Shown one piece after another: positions 23,690 through 35,849 of a stretch of DNA of 64,000 nucleotides. The DNA is from Aedes albopictus (taxonomy: Eukaryota; Arthropoda; Insecta; Diptera; Culicidae), in contig NC_085136.1 in assembly GCF_035046485.1 (NCBI RefSeq), positions 219,918,853 through 219,982,852 of the forward strand, read 5' to 3'. Position 1 is the stretch's first letter. Each line of letters begins with the position of its first letter. Position numbers and translations under genes: made by a program. Under the pieces are notes generated by a model, which ran no database searches, was not told the DNA's origin, and saw only the letters and a list, made by a program, of their open reading frames with translations.

Positions 23690-23811
23690 TTAACCTTCCA
23701 GGACGCGCGCCATCAAGCAACCGAAACTGCACCGCGCTCGCGCTGTATACGAAAAGCGAGGTTTTTAGTAGTGTTGTACTTTTTACAACAGCGCGCGCGC
23801 TGAAGTGTTAA
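23690..23811. mobile_element. 122-bp MITE with TTAA ends, copy 2 (inverted relative to 8637-8759)
   Basis: Starts TTAACCTTCCAGGACGCGCG and ends CGCGCGCTGAAGTGTTAA; inverted repeats plus TTAA on both edges. Its reverse complement aligns with the copy at 8637-8759 across the whole length, including the CAACCGAAACTGCACCGCG block. Non-coding. Confidence 0.82.
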
Positions 23812-24921
23812 TAGTTCGTTTGTTATTGTAATAACCCGACCAGAAACCCCTAACAAGATTATAACAAAATTATTACAACCGTTGTTAAAAATAACACAAT
23901 TTGATATAATTTTGTTGGAAGGACTCGTATATGTGAATAACCATAACAAAATTGTAACAAAATTTGTTATTATTTTAAAAGCAACACTATAACAAAACTT
24001 GTATTATTTATTCAAACAGATATATAACAGCATTTGTTACATTATGCTTATCAAAATAATTGCCTATAACAAAATATCGAAACACATTTATTGCAGTATT
24101 TGCTACATTTTTTGTAACAAAAATATTTCAAAATGTGTTAGGTTTTTTATATTGACGCGAAAGTTTGATCATTTTTGTAATACTTGCCACTCGAGTCTTT
24201 TGAACAAAAACAAAACTTATAGCATTCATTCATAACGCAACGCTGAAATCGTCATGTTTTAACAACCCCCCTCTTCCGTTACCCTTTTTTGTATGAAAGC
24301 CCTTAAATTTGTGTATGGACCGTAACGTTCGGTTGTACTTTTCCCTCTCCCTTGAGCGACGCGTAATTTGGGGACGCGTCATATTTGTTTAAAAAACTGC
24401 AACAGAGTTATCATTTAGTTAGGGTATCCCGGCACTTGGGCGGTGGCTTCTATATTCGTCTGTTTCCCACTATAACTCAGTCAATTTTGAACCAATTGAC
24501 TTGAAATCCGTAACAACCCGTTTTCAAAATTTGTTACTGAAACGTTGTACACGGGTAGATACAATACCTATCTCACCTATAATCTAATTCTTCCCAAACC
24601 AGCAGTGCTTTGTAGCGTTTAAAAGAACATACTTTCTGCTGGAAGCTGTGGCGAAGAACCTGTTGACGCAACAGCACAGTGTTTTCTAGAATCTAGATGA
24701 TGTTGGATTAGTTTTGTGGCACAATTGTTAAGTCTTGTCTGGTGTGAAACAAAACAAGTAAACATTGGCAATCTTCCCCTTCATCAGATCATTAGCTTTT
24801 CTTTCTTCTCTGCTAACCTTAGTTTTGTATTCTACGTGATAGGTAGTCGGGTAAACAACGTGAAAAAAGGTTTGAACTTTTTATCAGACCGTTTTCAAAT
24901 TTTAGTAGGATATCAAAGATA

Positions 24922-25152
24922 CAGTAGACGTTCGATAACTGCAGCATGTTTACGTTGCACTTAGCGAACAATAATCCAATAACTGGAACGCCTGACAGTA
25001 TCAACAAACCATCAACTGACGTTAAATGAACGTGAACTTCATCCGTCTGTTCATTTGGGCTAACAGGGCGCACCATTTTGACATTTGGAGGTGCTTGCAG
25101 TTAAAAAGCATTGCAGTTAAACCGCTTGCACTCACTGAACGTCCGTCTACTG
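24922..25152. mobile_element. 231-bp MITE with TA target duplication (Tc1/mariner-type ends)
   Basis: Ends CAGTAGACG ... CGTCTACTG are exact inverted repeats, with weaker similarity inward (TTCGATAACTGCA versus GACGTTCAGTGAGTGC). TA flanks both sides (24920-24921 and 25153-25154). Non-coding; transposition would depend on a transposase supplied elsewhere. Confidence 0.7.
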
Positions 25153-26037
25153 TAATAACCTTTCTGAAAGTAATCGTTTCCGAGATATTTGGAATTTAAC
25201 TTCACGAGTCTCTCAATATTTAAAAAGATGCGCTATTTTCATAAGTAATTCGATGCTCAATCAACAACATTATGTTATTTCCAACACATTTGTATATCCC
25301 AAAAACAATCACTCACTTGATTGGACGAACAACGATAAAACCCTCAAGACGAATAGAACAATCCTGTCGATAATACCCAAAGTCATCCTATCTAAAACGA
25401 CGGATATTGCATGTGCTGCAACTTGCGACCGGACGAACAATGTTTCCGTTACATGGAACTACGTTTTGTATGCCTTCCAATACTTTTGAGTTGAATTTCA
25501 CACAAATGACGTATCTTTACACGCGAAAACATTAGATCGATTACAATAAATACCAAAACAGTACTGCTGTTCTAATTTCGCCAAAAAGTATACCAAGTAG
25601 TGAATGTTATTGAACATGGAGACAGCAAAAGTGGAACCAAAAAATTATAACATGGAATTTGTTTATTCTACCTATTTTGCTTCGACCTTAGGGAGCTTTT
25701 ATTAAGAACGTCACGATAAAATTGGAAATTTTCAACCCTCCCTGCCTCCTCCAAAAGTAACGATAAAGTTAATGGATGACCCCGTATGTGATAGATTCCA
25801 TTTCATTGGTTAAAATTAAAAAAAATGTGGAATACAACTAAATTATATCTACAGCTGTTATCATATCTGCATAAGATATAATTGTGATAGATTAAAACAA
25901 AATCAGTAACGACAAATCAAGTCTATTATACGTCAACAAGCTCAATGTGACGTCATACTATCCCGCTCGTGTGCGTCTGACAAACAAGGATTTGAATGAG
26001 GAAACTGAAAATAGGCAGAACCAGTAAAGCATCTATG

Positions 26038-26125
26038 TTGTGATAGCCTCATTGGCAAATACGTCAGATTGTTACCAATGGTAGGTATCTTGGTTCAAAT
26101 CCCGTTCGGATCCGAAAATTTTATA
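26038..26125 (+). mobile_element. tRNA-like SINE head
   Basis: Box A-like TAGCCTCATTGGCAAAT and box B-like TTGGTTCAAATCCCG lie about 35 bp apart, the spacing of a tRNA-derived pol III promoter, followed by an AT-rich body. A stable cloverleaf is not evident, so a SINE or tRNA relic is more likely than a tRNA gene. Confidence 0.5.
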
Positions 26126-27329
26126 ACGTACTGGAAACTATTTTTTTATGTCACCTACTTTTTCTAAAAATTGAATAATACACCTAAAAATATTTACCCA
26201 AAAAATGAGTATAAAAATAGTTTTAACCCTAAAAGGTTGCCAAGGAATTATAACACAACTTGTTATAATTTTGTTAAATTCTATCATATTTCATGGAACA
26301 AGTTTTGTAATATTTTTGTTATGATCATAACAAAAGTTATTACATTTTTGTTCTTTTCATGTGAGAACTTTGTTAGAATTTTTGTTATTTTAACTACTAA
26401 CGGTACATGTTTCATAACAACCCTTGTTATACAAATTTATTGTAACAAAATAACACAGCTTGCTATAATTTTGTAATGTCCATCTAGTCGGGAATCCATC
26501 TACCCGGAGTTTGTTGATTGTGGGCCTACTAACCTCCCCTGTTAACATATCCTATATCGAATTTGCCCACCGGGATCTTACACAGGAAGTGCAGACGTGA
26601 TCAGTCCTAGCAGATATATTCAACCGGCTGCGATGCGGCCATGTTTTTGAAGTCATCATCTGTTTCAGGTCATACATTTGATTTAGGCGTAGTTTACGAG
26701 TGATATTTTTTCTTTAACAAAAAAAGTTCTTTACATCCCCAATTGCGGCCTAATTTGAACACGTTTTTATTTATTGTAACATATTTCAGCTAAGAGAATT
26801 AGATTTTTTCATAATTCTTCTAGTATTTTCGAAAATTTTCTTTTTTGTTGTGGAAAATATTACGCGCTTTTCAAGTGTTGGTCCAGAAAAGTTTACTGTT
26901 TACAAATTTTGCTGTCAAAATGGGGTTCAACGCACAATGGGGGTCAGAGATGTTGGCTCGCTTTTTTACTGTGGGGTAGTATTTGGATGACAAGTGGCTG
27001 GATATATTAAACAGAGGGTTTTTGTTTTTTTATTATTATTTTGCTGGAACGAGAAGAAAAAGGAAAAAAACAGATTAAACACTTTTTATAGAAAAGCAAC
27101 AATTTTAACAAAGTTGACATCGATTTGGGAAACTATTCATGGCACCTATTTCGGTGTAAAGTTCAACGACAAAACAAAGCTGAACAATATCACATTTACT
27201 TATTCACAATCACAGATCATTTTGCTATCTTCGACAAAGTTTTTTTTTCGGCAAACTTAAGGCTATATTTTTTATCCTTGGTGGGCTGATAATCTGAAAA
27301 AAATAACACGATTTTTCTGGTTTTACAGG

Positions 27330-27900
27330 ACCATAAATACAAGAGGAAGCAAGGCTTGTTGGGTTCACTGCTGAACAAGTAAAAGTCAAGTGGTCAAAGT
27401 TAACGGCAAAGTATAAGGCAGATACGGGCCAATTTATATTTACTTGTTAATATAGACTCATATTTTTTTGTAATTGCAGTCACTCATTACACCCCCAACT
27501 TGTACGGCCACTGAAAATGGAGAGCAGACAGCAGATGAATGGGAGTACTTTGCAGACATGCATAACTTCATGTCGACTCAACACACAATCAATCCTCCCA
27601 TAGTTGCGGCATTGTAGTTGAAAATTCCTTCGACATTCCTTATGGGCCGCAAAACATGCGGGACGAAGATTTGTTTGCGCCTGAGCTTTCCCCGGGATCC
27701 ACTGCTGGACCTCCTAATTAATCTCCTACTAGGACTCCTTCTGGGCATCCGGTTCTACAGTCAACGCAGTCTCCGGATTCATCCAACTTTTCAAGTCACA
27801 GGCACACTCAACCCCGAGGCAAAGCGATTCGGGTGGACTTGCAGACAGATAAAAAAGGAAACGTAACTGCCCATATTCGCATAGTTGACGTAAGCGTCAC
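27330..27900 (+). pseudogene. Relic of a PIF/Harbinger Myb/SANT-like protein gene
   Basis: In one frame the stretch EARLVGFTAEQVKVKWSKL (from about 27345, continuing TAKYKADTGQ) has the W, L and KYK spacing of the Myb/SANT-like DNA-binding protein that accompanies PIF/Harbinger transposases. After a gap, ENGEQTADEWEYFADMHNFM (about 27510) matches the usual next segment. A frameshift near 27612 and a TAA near 27718 interrupt an S/P-rich tail that ends KGNVTAHIRIVDVS. The gene is dead; the association with the transposase fragment at 28385-28575 on the opposite strand supports the assignment. Confidence 0.5.
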
Positions 27901-28384
27901 TGTAGTTTTCAACACACTTTTAAAATTTTAACAATGAATAATGGAAAGTTTAAGGTTTTTTTCACGTTGACATCTAGCTAGTGATTGGATCTTGTGCTCT
28001 ATTAAATAAAACTGGTCACAATGAAGCAAAACGAAAAAAGAGGGCAATTTTTTTTCAACTCGTAAAATGTATTGCCTAAGCACAGAATGTTCCCGTTCCG
28101 GATTTGGAAACCAGTTGTGAATCGGATTCAGATGAGCAACTGCATGCATTCGTAATGCATAGGTACTATTTTTGTGAAACGTTATGGTCTTTTACGGTTA
28201 ATTTTCAATCTAAATAAATAATAACTGAGCAAAACCTGTTTTGTAAAAAAAAATGTCACGCTACTAATTCCCATTTTTAACATACTTTTCCGATGAAAAC
28301 TAACTGTTCGAAAGATCATACTTATTGGAAATTTGACAAGGAATCCGAATATGCAATAATATTTGAGGGTATACGTGTCTCGTG

Positions 28385-28575
28385 TAGGTTGGTGCTTACC
28401 CGCGGGTCGTGCTCTTTGATTGTTTTTCGCCTGCACTTGCTCCTCTAATATCGGTTCTGCTTCCATTATGTCGCCATCGTCAATACAAATGTAGTGGCGA
28501 ATACAACATGCAACAATAACTTTAACGCAGTTGTCGATTCTCAGCTCCGTTTGCTTCAAGAAAAAGCTTCTCTAC
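28385..28575 (-). pseudogene. C-terminal fragment of a PIF/Harbinger transposase
   Basis: Minus-strand residues TELRIDNCVKVIVACCIRHY then ICIDDGD correspond to the conserved C-terminal block of Harbinger DDE transposases, where a CVLHN-like motif is usual (here CIRHY). A TAG lies in frame directly upstream (about 28583), and the catalytic DDE core is missing, so this is a deletion remnant. Convergent orientation with the Myb-like relic at 27330-27900 is as in PIF elements. Confidence 0.6.
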
Positions 28576-29065
28576 CTCGTCTTCAATTGGGTTTTTTAAT
28601 TAAGAATTTTTAAACAAAAGAGCACCTTTTTTTGAGCCGCTATGATTTTTTCAGATTTTAAGAACTTTATTTTGGTAGGTACCTAAAATCAATTTCCAAG
28701 AGATTTTGTGAAATCACCTTTTGACAGCTGGGTAACAGCTTGACAGCTCCGATCAGTACAAAATGCGACAAGGGGTGATTCGACAAATCGCTCCCAAACA
28801 AATTTCAAATTGATTTTTAAATAGGTTCTCGGGCACCAAAATTGATGAAAATTTGGATTTCGGCTCAGTTTGGCCTGCAGATTCAGAATATGAAATTATC
28901 TCAACACCACTAAAGAAGCCAATTGGCCAAAAGTACATTCAATGATATTCCGAGCTTTGCTGTGTGCGTTGTTGAACTTTCTCTCCGCAGGAGTTAATCC
29001 TCGACGCTCGCTTTCTTAGAAGGGCGGAATGATAGCAATGGGATATACACTACAAAGGTAGCTAC

Positions 29066-30373
29066 CAGGGCCGGATTTATAAATGTGGGGGCCTGGGGCC
29101 ACAGTGTTGTGGGGGCCCTCTTTTTAGAGGGTATTTTTTTATTGTAGAAAAATCCAGAAAATATGCAAAATTCTCCCAAATTAGGGTTATTATTGAAGAA
29201 ATTTGACCGAAACAAATATTTACATATTTCACTTTTTTTCCCACCACAGTTTGGCTGTTCGATGGGGTGGGGATAAAAATAATTAAACATTTAATTTGAA
29301 CAATATTTAAAACTCATCGGATTTGTTAAAAAATTTAAGCATAAACATTTCTAACGCAGCTTCGAGATGAGTTTCTGGTGAACGAGCAGAATAATTGTTA
29401 AGAATCCCTCGTGAAACTTCAAGAGGCAAAACATCCATAGTGGCATTTTTAGCGGAAATTCTACTAAAAGCTGCTGAAGAAATTTCATCGGAAATCTATA
29501 ATGAGTTCCTGATGGAATATCTGTTTTACTTCGAATAGAATTATAAGTAAAATTTCATAATAAACTTTGGCGGACTAATTTTTAGTCAATTTAAACGAAA
29601 ATTGTTTGTAAAACTTTAATTATTGCTTTAAATTATCTTTCAATAATTCCTCCACACATATCTACTGCAATTTTCATTAGGTACCTATGGATTTGCTAAG
29701 AGTTCGCCTTAAATTGCACATTCAAGCCAGGAAGAGAAATTCGTCATGGATTTAATCATAATGAAGAAAATCGGATCAGATCCCCGCCTCAATCCGACCT
29801 AAAATTCTAGTTTGTTCCTTCAATGAAATATTTCAAACAATTCTGGGGTTCGATTTGAATAATTTGATAGTTTGGTAAGCGAAATTAAATTCTACAATTC
29901 TAACAGCTTTTTTTTATTCTGATAGAAACACTTGCAAATCTTCAAAGAACTATGTAGGAAATTTATAAAAATAACACCAATAATTTTCTACAGCAAAAAA
30001 AACACGAATTTTCATCAGAAACTTTTCGACTATCTATTCCATAGCGGTCAAGAATTCAGGGAAGATTTTTTTCATGTATTTTCGTTAAAATACATGTGCA
30101 ATTCACAAGAGTGATCAATTCAAACCTTTAAAATTTTAACAACTTTCCGGAAAAGTTTAAAATTTTATTAAAATGCAGATATGTGCTTCTTTCTAATTTG
30201 ATGCAGAATATTTCGCACACATTTTGAGAGTAGAAGTACTTGTGATAAAAATTAAAACAATATGTTTCTAGCACTACTTTTTCGGTCCCCATTTGAAGTA
30301 ACATTTTTTGGGGGCCCATGAAATGTGGGGGCCCGGGGCCATGGCCCCCTGGCCTTCCTTAAATCCGGCCCTG
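29066..30373. mobile_element. Non-autonomous hAT-like element, 1.3 kb, near-perfect 8-bp TSD
   Basis: The left end reads CAGGGCCGGATTTATAAATG, then GGGGGCCTGGGGCC. The right end reads GGGGGCCCGGGGCC ... TTAAATCCGGCCCTG. These G-rich inverted ends are typical of a hAT group (Zaphod-like from memory). The flanks GTAGCTAC (29058-29065) and GTAGCCAC (30374-30381) match at 7 of 8 positions, the 8-bp duplication expected for hAT. The interior is AT-rich, with no ORF longer than about 60 codons that makes sense, hence non-autonomous. Confidence 0.8.
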
Positions 30374-30398
30374 GTAGCCACTGTCGTTGAATAGATAG

Positions 30399-31167
30399 TA
30401 TCCACTTATCCGCGAGCGGTAATGGCGGCGGAGGGCACAAATAACCGATTCGAATTTTGACGTTTCTTGGGAATCGCAATCGGTTGACGCCACCAAACAG
30501 TGGGTTGAAGGGGTGAGGAGGAGAATGAAACTGTTTTGACTTTCCCCCAACAAACGTCAAAATCCGAACCGGTAGGATATGCCAATGAGAGTATATTACA
30601 GGTGGGGAAGAAGAAGAGATGGCTATGTATTGCGCGCAAACCCCAAAATTTTATTCCCACCTTTGGGTTTCCGCGCCGAAGACCCAGCGCCAGATTCGGC
30701 CACAAAGAGAGCTGACAGCAGTCGCCGGGCAGTTGGCAATCCTGATATTTGACGGCGGTCGCCCGGTAGTCATGGGAGTGGATTGTTGTCACGCAAATAG
30801 AGCTTTTCGTTGAAAATGCATGTGTATTGAGGTCTTGTTGATAGATTTTCTGCTGTGTTAGTGTGAAATTCAGTGATTTCCTGTATCGCGTAAGCCTTCG
30901 CTGGAAGGAAACGTCATGTTGCTCAGCGAAGCAAGGAAAATTTTCAGTGAAAAAAGCAATATTAGTAAGCAAAGAAAAATGTAAACACAAATAGTGACGT
31001 CACTATTTGACACGCGTTCTTATGGGAGCTCGCTTTGCTTGTAGTAGTGACATGTTTTGCACCAAACACGGATCTCACGCACACGAAATGTCTCTTCCAC
31101 ACCTTCATTAGACTCTCATTGGGATATGCCCACCGCCGCCATAACCGCTCGCGGATAAGTGGATACT
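30399..31167. mobile_element. Foldback-type TIR element, about 0.77 kb
   Basis: AGTATCCACTTATCCGCGAG (from 30399, continuing CGGTAATGGCGGCGG) is inverted at 31134-31167 (CCGCCGCCATAACCGCTCGC then GGATAAGTGGATACT). A second inner inverted pair (GGATATGCCAATGAGAGT at 30577; ACTCTCATTGGGATATGCC at 31107) shows further folding potential. A minus-strand ORF of 194 codons spans it but has no domain. No target duplication was found. Confidence 0.6.
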
Positions 31168-31242
31168 GGGGGAGGATACAATCTTTTGTAATATAAAGCG
31201 GGCTGTTGTACATGACCCTTGTATCGTGTGCTGATCCCGGAT

Positions 31243-31553
31243 CTTCTTCTTCTTCTTCTTCTTGGCGTAACGTCCTCACTGGGACAAAGCCTGCTCCTCA
31301 GCTTAGTGTTCTATGAGCACTTCCACAGTTATTAACTGAGAGCTTCCTCTACCAATGACCATTTTGCATGTGTATATCGTGTGGCAGGCACGAAGATACT
31401 CTATGCCCAAGGAAGTCAAGGAAATTTCCTTTACGAAAAGATCCTGGACCGACCGGGAATCGAACCAGTCACCCTCAGCATGGTCATGCTGAATACCCGT
31501 GCGTTTACCGCCTCGGCTATATGGGCCCTACGGCTTATGGACCCTACTATATG
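31243..31553 (-). mobile_element. Full-length tRNA-derived SINE (Aedes type) with 13-bp TSD
   Basis: On the minus strand: a box A-like TATAGCCGAGGCGGTAAACG, box B-like ACTGGTTCGATTCCCGG, a body sharing blocks with the SINE at 8811-9038 (TTGACTTCCTTGGGCATAGA; AATAACTGTGGAAGTGCTCA) and a tail of repeated AAG (CTT on plus). The perfect direct repeat GCTGATCCCGGAT flanks it (31230-31242 and 31554-31566). Confidence 0.88.
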
Positions 31554-31934
31554 GCTGATCCCGGATATTCAACGCAAATATCAACAAATTTGTGGCTACT
31601 GGCGCATACTGCCTGACACTGAATGGAGTAATCAAGCTTTCGGTTGATGCACTTCGCCATGCTGCAAAATCCTTGGGCTATTTCTGACAACTCCCCCTCT
31701 GCTGGATATTTGATCACCTGCATCATCAGAACCTCAATGAAAAAGCCAAGCATTTTGTCGCAAATCTTTTTCACAGATGTTCGTAGAATGTCGAAGCTTG
31801 TTGCGGTGACACGGTAACTGATCCGAGCTGCCATCCAGTACAAAAAAAACAGAGAGCTTCAATTCACGGCACGGACAGTTATTGATGAAAAGTATTGTCA
31901 ATATTGCTGTCATCTGGTGGCCGCTTTACAAATG

Positions 31935-33265
31935 CCCCAAGCAACCAAAAGTTCGGATAAAATAGCATGTTTGGGCTTAATCAGCTATTCGAAGGAAGAT
32001 GAATAGCATTCTATTCAGCTCACTTTTTAAGTAATTAACCGAACTTGAGTTCACAAAAAGTACACTTGTGTCGCTGAAAGGAACGCTATTCAGCTTAAAA
32101 ATAAGCTTCGAAAAAATGAAAAAAAAATGTGTTTAGTCCTCAAAAGTAATTTATTATTAGGAAACATTAGTTCATGTGGAATCCCAATTGACTAATACCT
32201 TGAAATAATTTTTAATGTTTTTTACTTACTGAGATTTGAACTCGGGTTCTCCTCGTTGAAAGTCGGTGCCTAACCACTACTCCATGTATGTGTTGTTAGG
32301 CACTGTGGGATTTTACTCAATGTGCTGATATCATTTAGTAGAGCTCAATCAGGTTCGCGTGTGAACTTTCTCTGAACTTGGAATACTGTTTGAAGTCGAA
32401 AGTTCGAAAGAAGTTCACGTGGAACTTCTTGGGAACTTACAAAGTTTGACATTTTCAATTTGTTGTGGTTCGCAGTGCAGAGCAATAAATTAGGGCCAGT
32501 GTATAGACTTCAAGAAAAGATTATAAGTTTTCAACTTGGTTTCCAGTGACTACGATTGCGTCGATTACCGTCGCGCTGCAGCGACAAGTGAGACGGGTGT
32601 GAAAACATCCAGCAAAGCTGGAAAATTTTTGTGCGCAGCCGAAAAACCCCAGGTGGAATCCGGGGGGGAACAGTTTTCCGCTGCGGGGGCAGCCTTTGAG
32701 CCACACAATACGGATCCTTTGCGTTGATTACAAGTAAGTACGTTGAAATATTATAGTGGAACAAAGTGTACTTGTGAAATAAACACAAGCTGTGGCTGCT
32801 GGGCTCGATTTCCGAGTGATTTAATTGAATGAGAACTTCTCCACGGCCCCGCTGTCGCCGAAGTTCAAGTGAAGTTCACTTTTGGTACGGTTAATATTTA
32901 TCCGAACTTCGAGTAGTAAGTTCAAAACAAGTTCGAAACAAGTTCGGAACGGATGATTTCAAGTTGTTGAAATATGTCCAAATGAACTATATTTGAGTTT
33001 TAAAGGCACGGATAAGTTCAACATGAGTTCGGTTAATGTTTGATTGAACTCTGATTTAAAGTTCAACATAAGTTCTTTTTGAACCTTTTTTCGACTTTAA
33101 TGTCGTTTTGAAGAGAAGTCAAAAGCTTGTACATGTACTTCAAAGTTCATAAACAATACAAGAGTAACTTTTTGGAGAATTAAGATCAACGAAACCGGAA
33201 TTGAACCAAACTTGAACTTCTGAGTTTGTTCTTCAAGTGCAATCCGAACTTTAGGTTGCTTGGGG
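31935..33265. mobile_element. TIR element rich in AAGTTC repeats, 1.33 kb
   Basis: The ends CCCCAAGCAACCAAAAGTTC and (reverse complement of the right end) CCCCAAGCAACCTAAAGTTC match at 19 of 20 positions. Inside each end are degenerate repeats built on AAGTTC/GAACTT (about 32345-32430 and 32860-33250), around a unique GC-rich centre (32540-32700) with no domain-bearing ORF. A tRNA-like head lies at 32222-32298. No target duplication was established. I do not recognise the family. Confidence 0.62.
32222..32298 (-). mobile_element. tRNA-like sequence inside the AAGTTC element
   Basis: Minus-strand box A-like GGAGTAGTGGTTAGGCACC and box B-like CCCGAGTTCAAATCTCAG are separated by about 30 bp (GACTTTCAACGAGGAGAA). 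It may be a SINE head or a captured tRNA; acceptor pairing is poor, so I do not call a tRNA gene. Confidence 0.45.
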
Positions 33266-35389
33266 CTCTTTTTCACTTTTCTACTTTTGCTTTTTCCGCT
33301 TTGTTCGAGTTTGCAAAGAAGCCATCAGACATCGTCTTCTGATGGTTTAACTGAAAATAATTTCTCTTCTGGCTTCTGAGAGTTTCTACGTATGAAGCCT
33401 TTTGCATCCAAATTCCGCTTTAATCGAGTCCTTTTGTAGCTAAGAGTTCCATTTTCACTGTGTTACTTTTGGTGATTGGATTCGTGTGAGAACCGGATCG
33501 GTATAAGGACCAGAGGTAAGTTGGGAAGATACGACCCTAAGGTGAATTTACCATCCCGAGAGCACCATAGCAAGTTCCATCACATGTGTTGAATCCTTGT
33601 CTTAAATTTCTGCAGCATTAGTTGGCCCGCAATATTGGATCATGGCAGAGTATTTTATTTTGCCGATTTCGTGCGCTTTTTTAATAACGTTTCAACTGAT
33701 GATTTTAGCGATATAGTTTCTTCGGAGAAGTTTCTACATTAGACAGGGCGCTTCTTTTGACATAAAGAGTTGAATGATCAATCCACCTATAAGTGAGATG
33801 AAAAAAATATTTTTTCGAAAAATGCAGATAGACGTTTGATGTCCTTGGCAAAGTTGTGCAAAATGCAATTTTGAACAACTTTGTCAAAGACGCCATAATG
33901 CTGAATCTCATACTTTACGAGATATATTGCGTTGTATGTGCATGACCCCTAGAAATCATATATTTCATCATAACTTTTTAACGGGATTTTTCAGATTTTT
34001 TGCGTCTTCTACAAAGTTGTTTGGAATGTAAAAATACATGTTTTTGCTGAATATCGAAAAACGCTAGCTTTTGAAATAAGAAAGTTATTTACAAATTACT
34101 GATTTTTATATGGTAACTTTGAACTCGTGTTACGTTTTTCGGCGCAAAATGGCGCAGAAAACCGTTTCGAATGATGAAACAACTATATTTCTACTATATG
34201 AAAATGGCTTAATCTTTTGTATACAAGTGTATTCTTTATGTGTCATGGTAAATAAACCAACAATTATAAAAAATATTGAAATTATTTAATAACTTCTTCA
34301 TTTAACGAGATAGAATGTCGCAATGTTCAGCAAAATTGTGTATTTTTATATGCTCAACAACATTGCAGAACATGCAAGTAATGTAAAAATTATGGATTAA
34401 AAGTTATAAAAAAAAATCAATTTCTGAGTGATTTTTATATATGTTTTTTTATAATTCGTTAAAATAATCATAGCTTTTTACCAAGGATTTTCTTCAGGAA
34501 TTGCATTTGATCCCATCTTTCGATCTTTTGAGCAAGATAAAGATCAACAGATGGGATACCACCTCAGTGATCTTGGATCGATTTTTCAAAAACAATCTTG
34601 AACTCTTTTGCTCAGATAATCATCTTTTAAACTCAGTAGTCATTGCAGTTAGGTGAACTAGTCACCTGACAGCGTTCTCACAAATGATAAATGACAACCG
34701 ATCCAACCGATAGATGCTATAATTGCTGCCAAATCAACCGTAAGTGACCCGTAACCTTCCCGAAATTGAATTTAAATCTCACTTATGAATTTCAGCACTT
34801 GCAAGATGAGATGCGTATATGTATAATTCAAGATCCCCTTCAAAAAGAGTCAACTGGTAGTCTGGACCAATTTGGAATCATTTGTTGAGCTATACTGTGT
34901 AATTTAAACTTCTGCTAAATAAAGAAATGTTTAATTCTAAGCCGGATTTGTAAATAGTTTAGTTACAGGCGGGTGGGATAGCCCAAATTAATTGAATTAC
35001 CAACAAAACGGTTGATCAAACTTGGCCACACGAAAGACCACAGATGGACGTTTTGTTGCGCTAATCTAAGCGAATTGTTAGGCTTTGTGGCGGTCAGGCT
35101 TGATCGACCGTTTGGGTGGCGTGTAGATAATGCCTCATAAAAAACATAAGTGATATCCCAATTATATCAGGCCGAGAAAGACATTAATAATATTTTCACT
35201 AATAATTGAAACAAGGCCTTGGCCTGTTCTCGGATCGGTGAGAATAGCACAGCTTTTGTGAGGAAACGTTTTTACTAACTAACTGGTTATTTGTCTTTGG
35301 AAATTCCCATAGGGCGCTAGAAATCCAACTACATACTCCAAAAATGCTCCCAAACGCTGGCTGTCTGTACTCGACAGCAAATGGCAAGC
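33266..35389. other. No gene found; AT-rich
   Basis: No domain-bearing ORF. The stretch 33830-34080 (CAAAGTTGTTCAAAATTG-like words, GTCTTCTACAAAGTTGTTTG) has the look of a common interspersed mosquito repeat, and 34500-34640 is rich in GATC-containing words (AAAGATCAACAGATGGGA) that reappear at 35875-35970. I cannot define element edges. Confidence 0.35.
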
Positions 35390-35849
35390 AATCAGCTGCG
35401 TTTTTGCTAGAGTGCCGGTAGAGGCGCTTTTCTGATAAATGTGGTAAACATGATAACAGTGTAAACAAGCAGAAAAGTTTACGCTACGGAATCATAGATG
35501 GCGCTCGTGTTCCACGTGTTTTCCACATATACAGCGGCGCCGCCTGCACCTATCCACTCGGAAACATCAAGCGCAGCACGGGTGGAAAATGCCAGTCAGA
35601 GAAAAAGAAGTAAACAGCTTGAAATTTGTATGGTGGCGTAATAAATTCTCTGTTACTGTAATGATTACGGAAGAAACGCATAGGTATAATGATTTTGTTT
35701 CTAATTTGCAACTTTTCACCCCAGGGTACAAATCGTTGTGATGCGGAACAAGTGCAAGCCAGCGATTTGTCCATACAAGAAAAATGATTTTACTTTTAAT
35801 GTGGTGGCGCCATCTCTGAGAAAAACAAGCTTTGATTTCTTACTATTGA
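35390..35849 (-). repeat. 460-bp repeat, copy A
   Basis: Aligns over its whole length, in reverse orientation, with copies B and C. It carries the block TAGAGTGCCGGTAGAGGCGC, then CGCTCGTGTTCCACGTGTTT and the end ACAAGCTTTGATTTCTTACT. Its minus strand (35550-35774) holds a 74-codon ORF (MDKSLACTCSASQRFVPWG...) that is open in all three copies. I do not recognise the protein. Confidence 0.85.

Larger units (their letters stand above)
23829..26494. mobile_element. Possible element with CCCGAC ends and TAACAAAATT repeats, interrupted by insertions
   Basis: Near 23836 the sequence reads CCCGACCAGAAA followed by dense ATAACAAAATT / TTGTTATAATTTTG words to about 24240. The same words return at 26230-26475 and finish with CTAGTCGGG at 26494, the inverse of the left end. 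I infer one element (or two members of one family) split by about 2 kb of other sequence that includes the TA MITE at 24922-25152 and a tRNA-like head at 26038. Edges and nesting are tentative. Confidence 0.4.

Noticed and set aside
30406..30990. 194-codon minus ORF as a gene
   Set aside because: It runs through the inverted repeats of a foldback element, shows no domain, and its 3' part reads through the terminal repeat.
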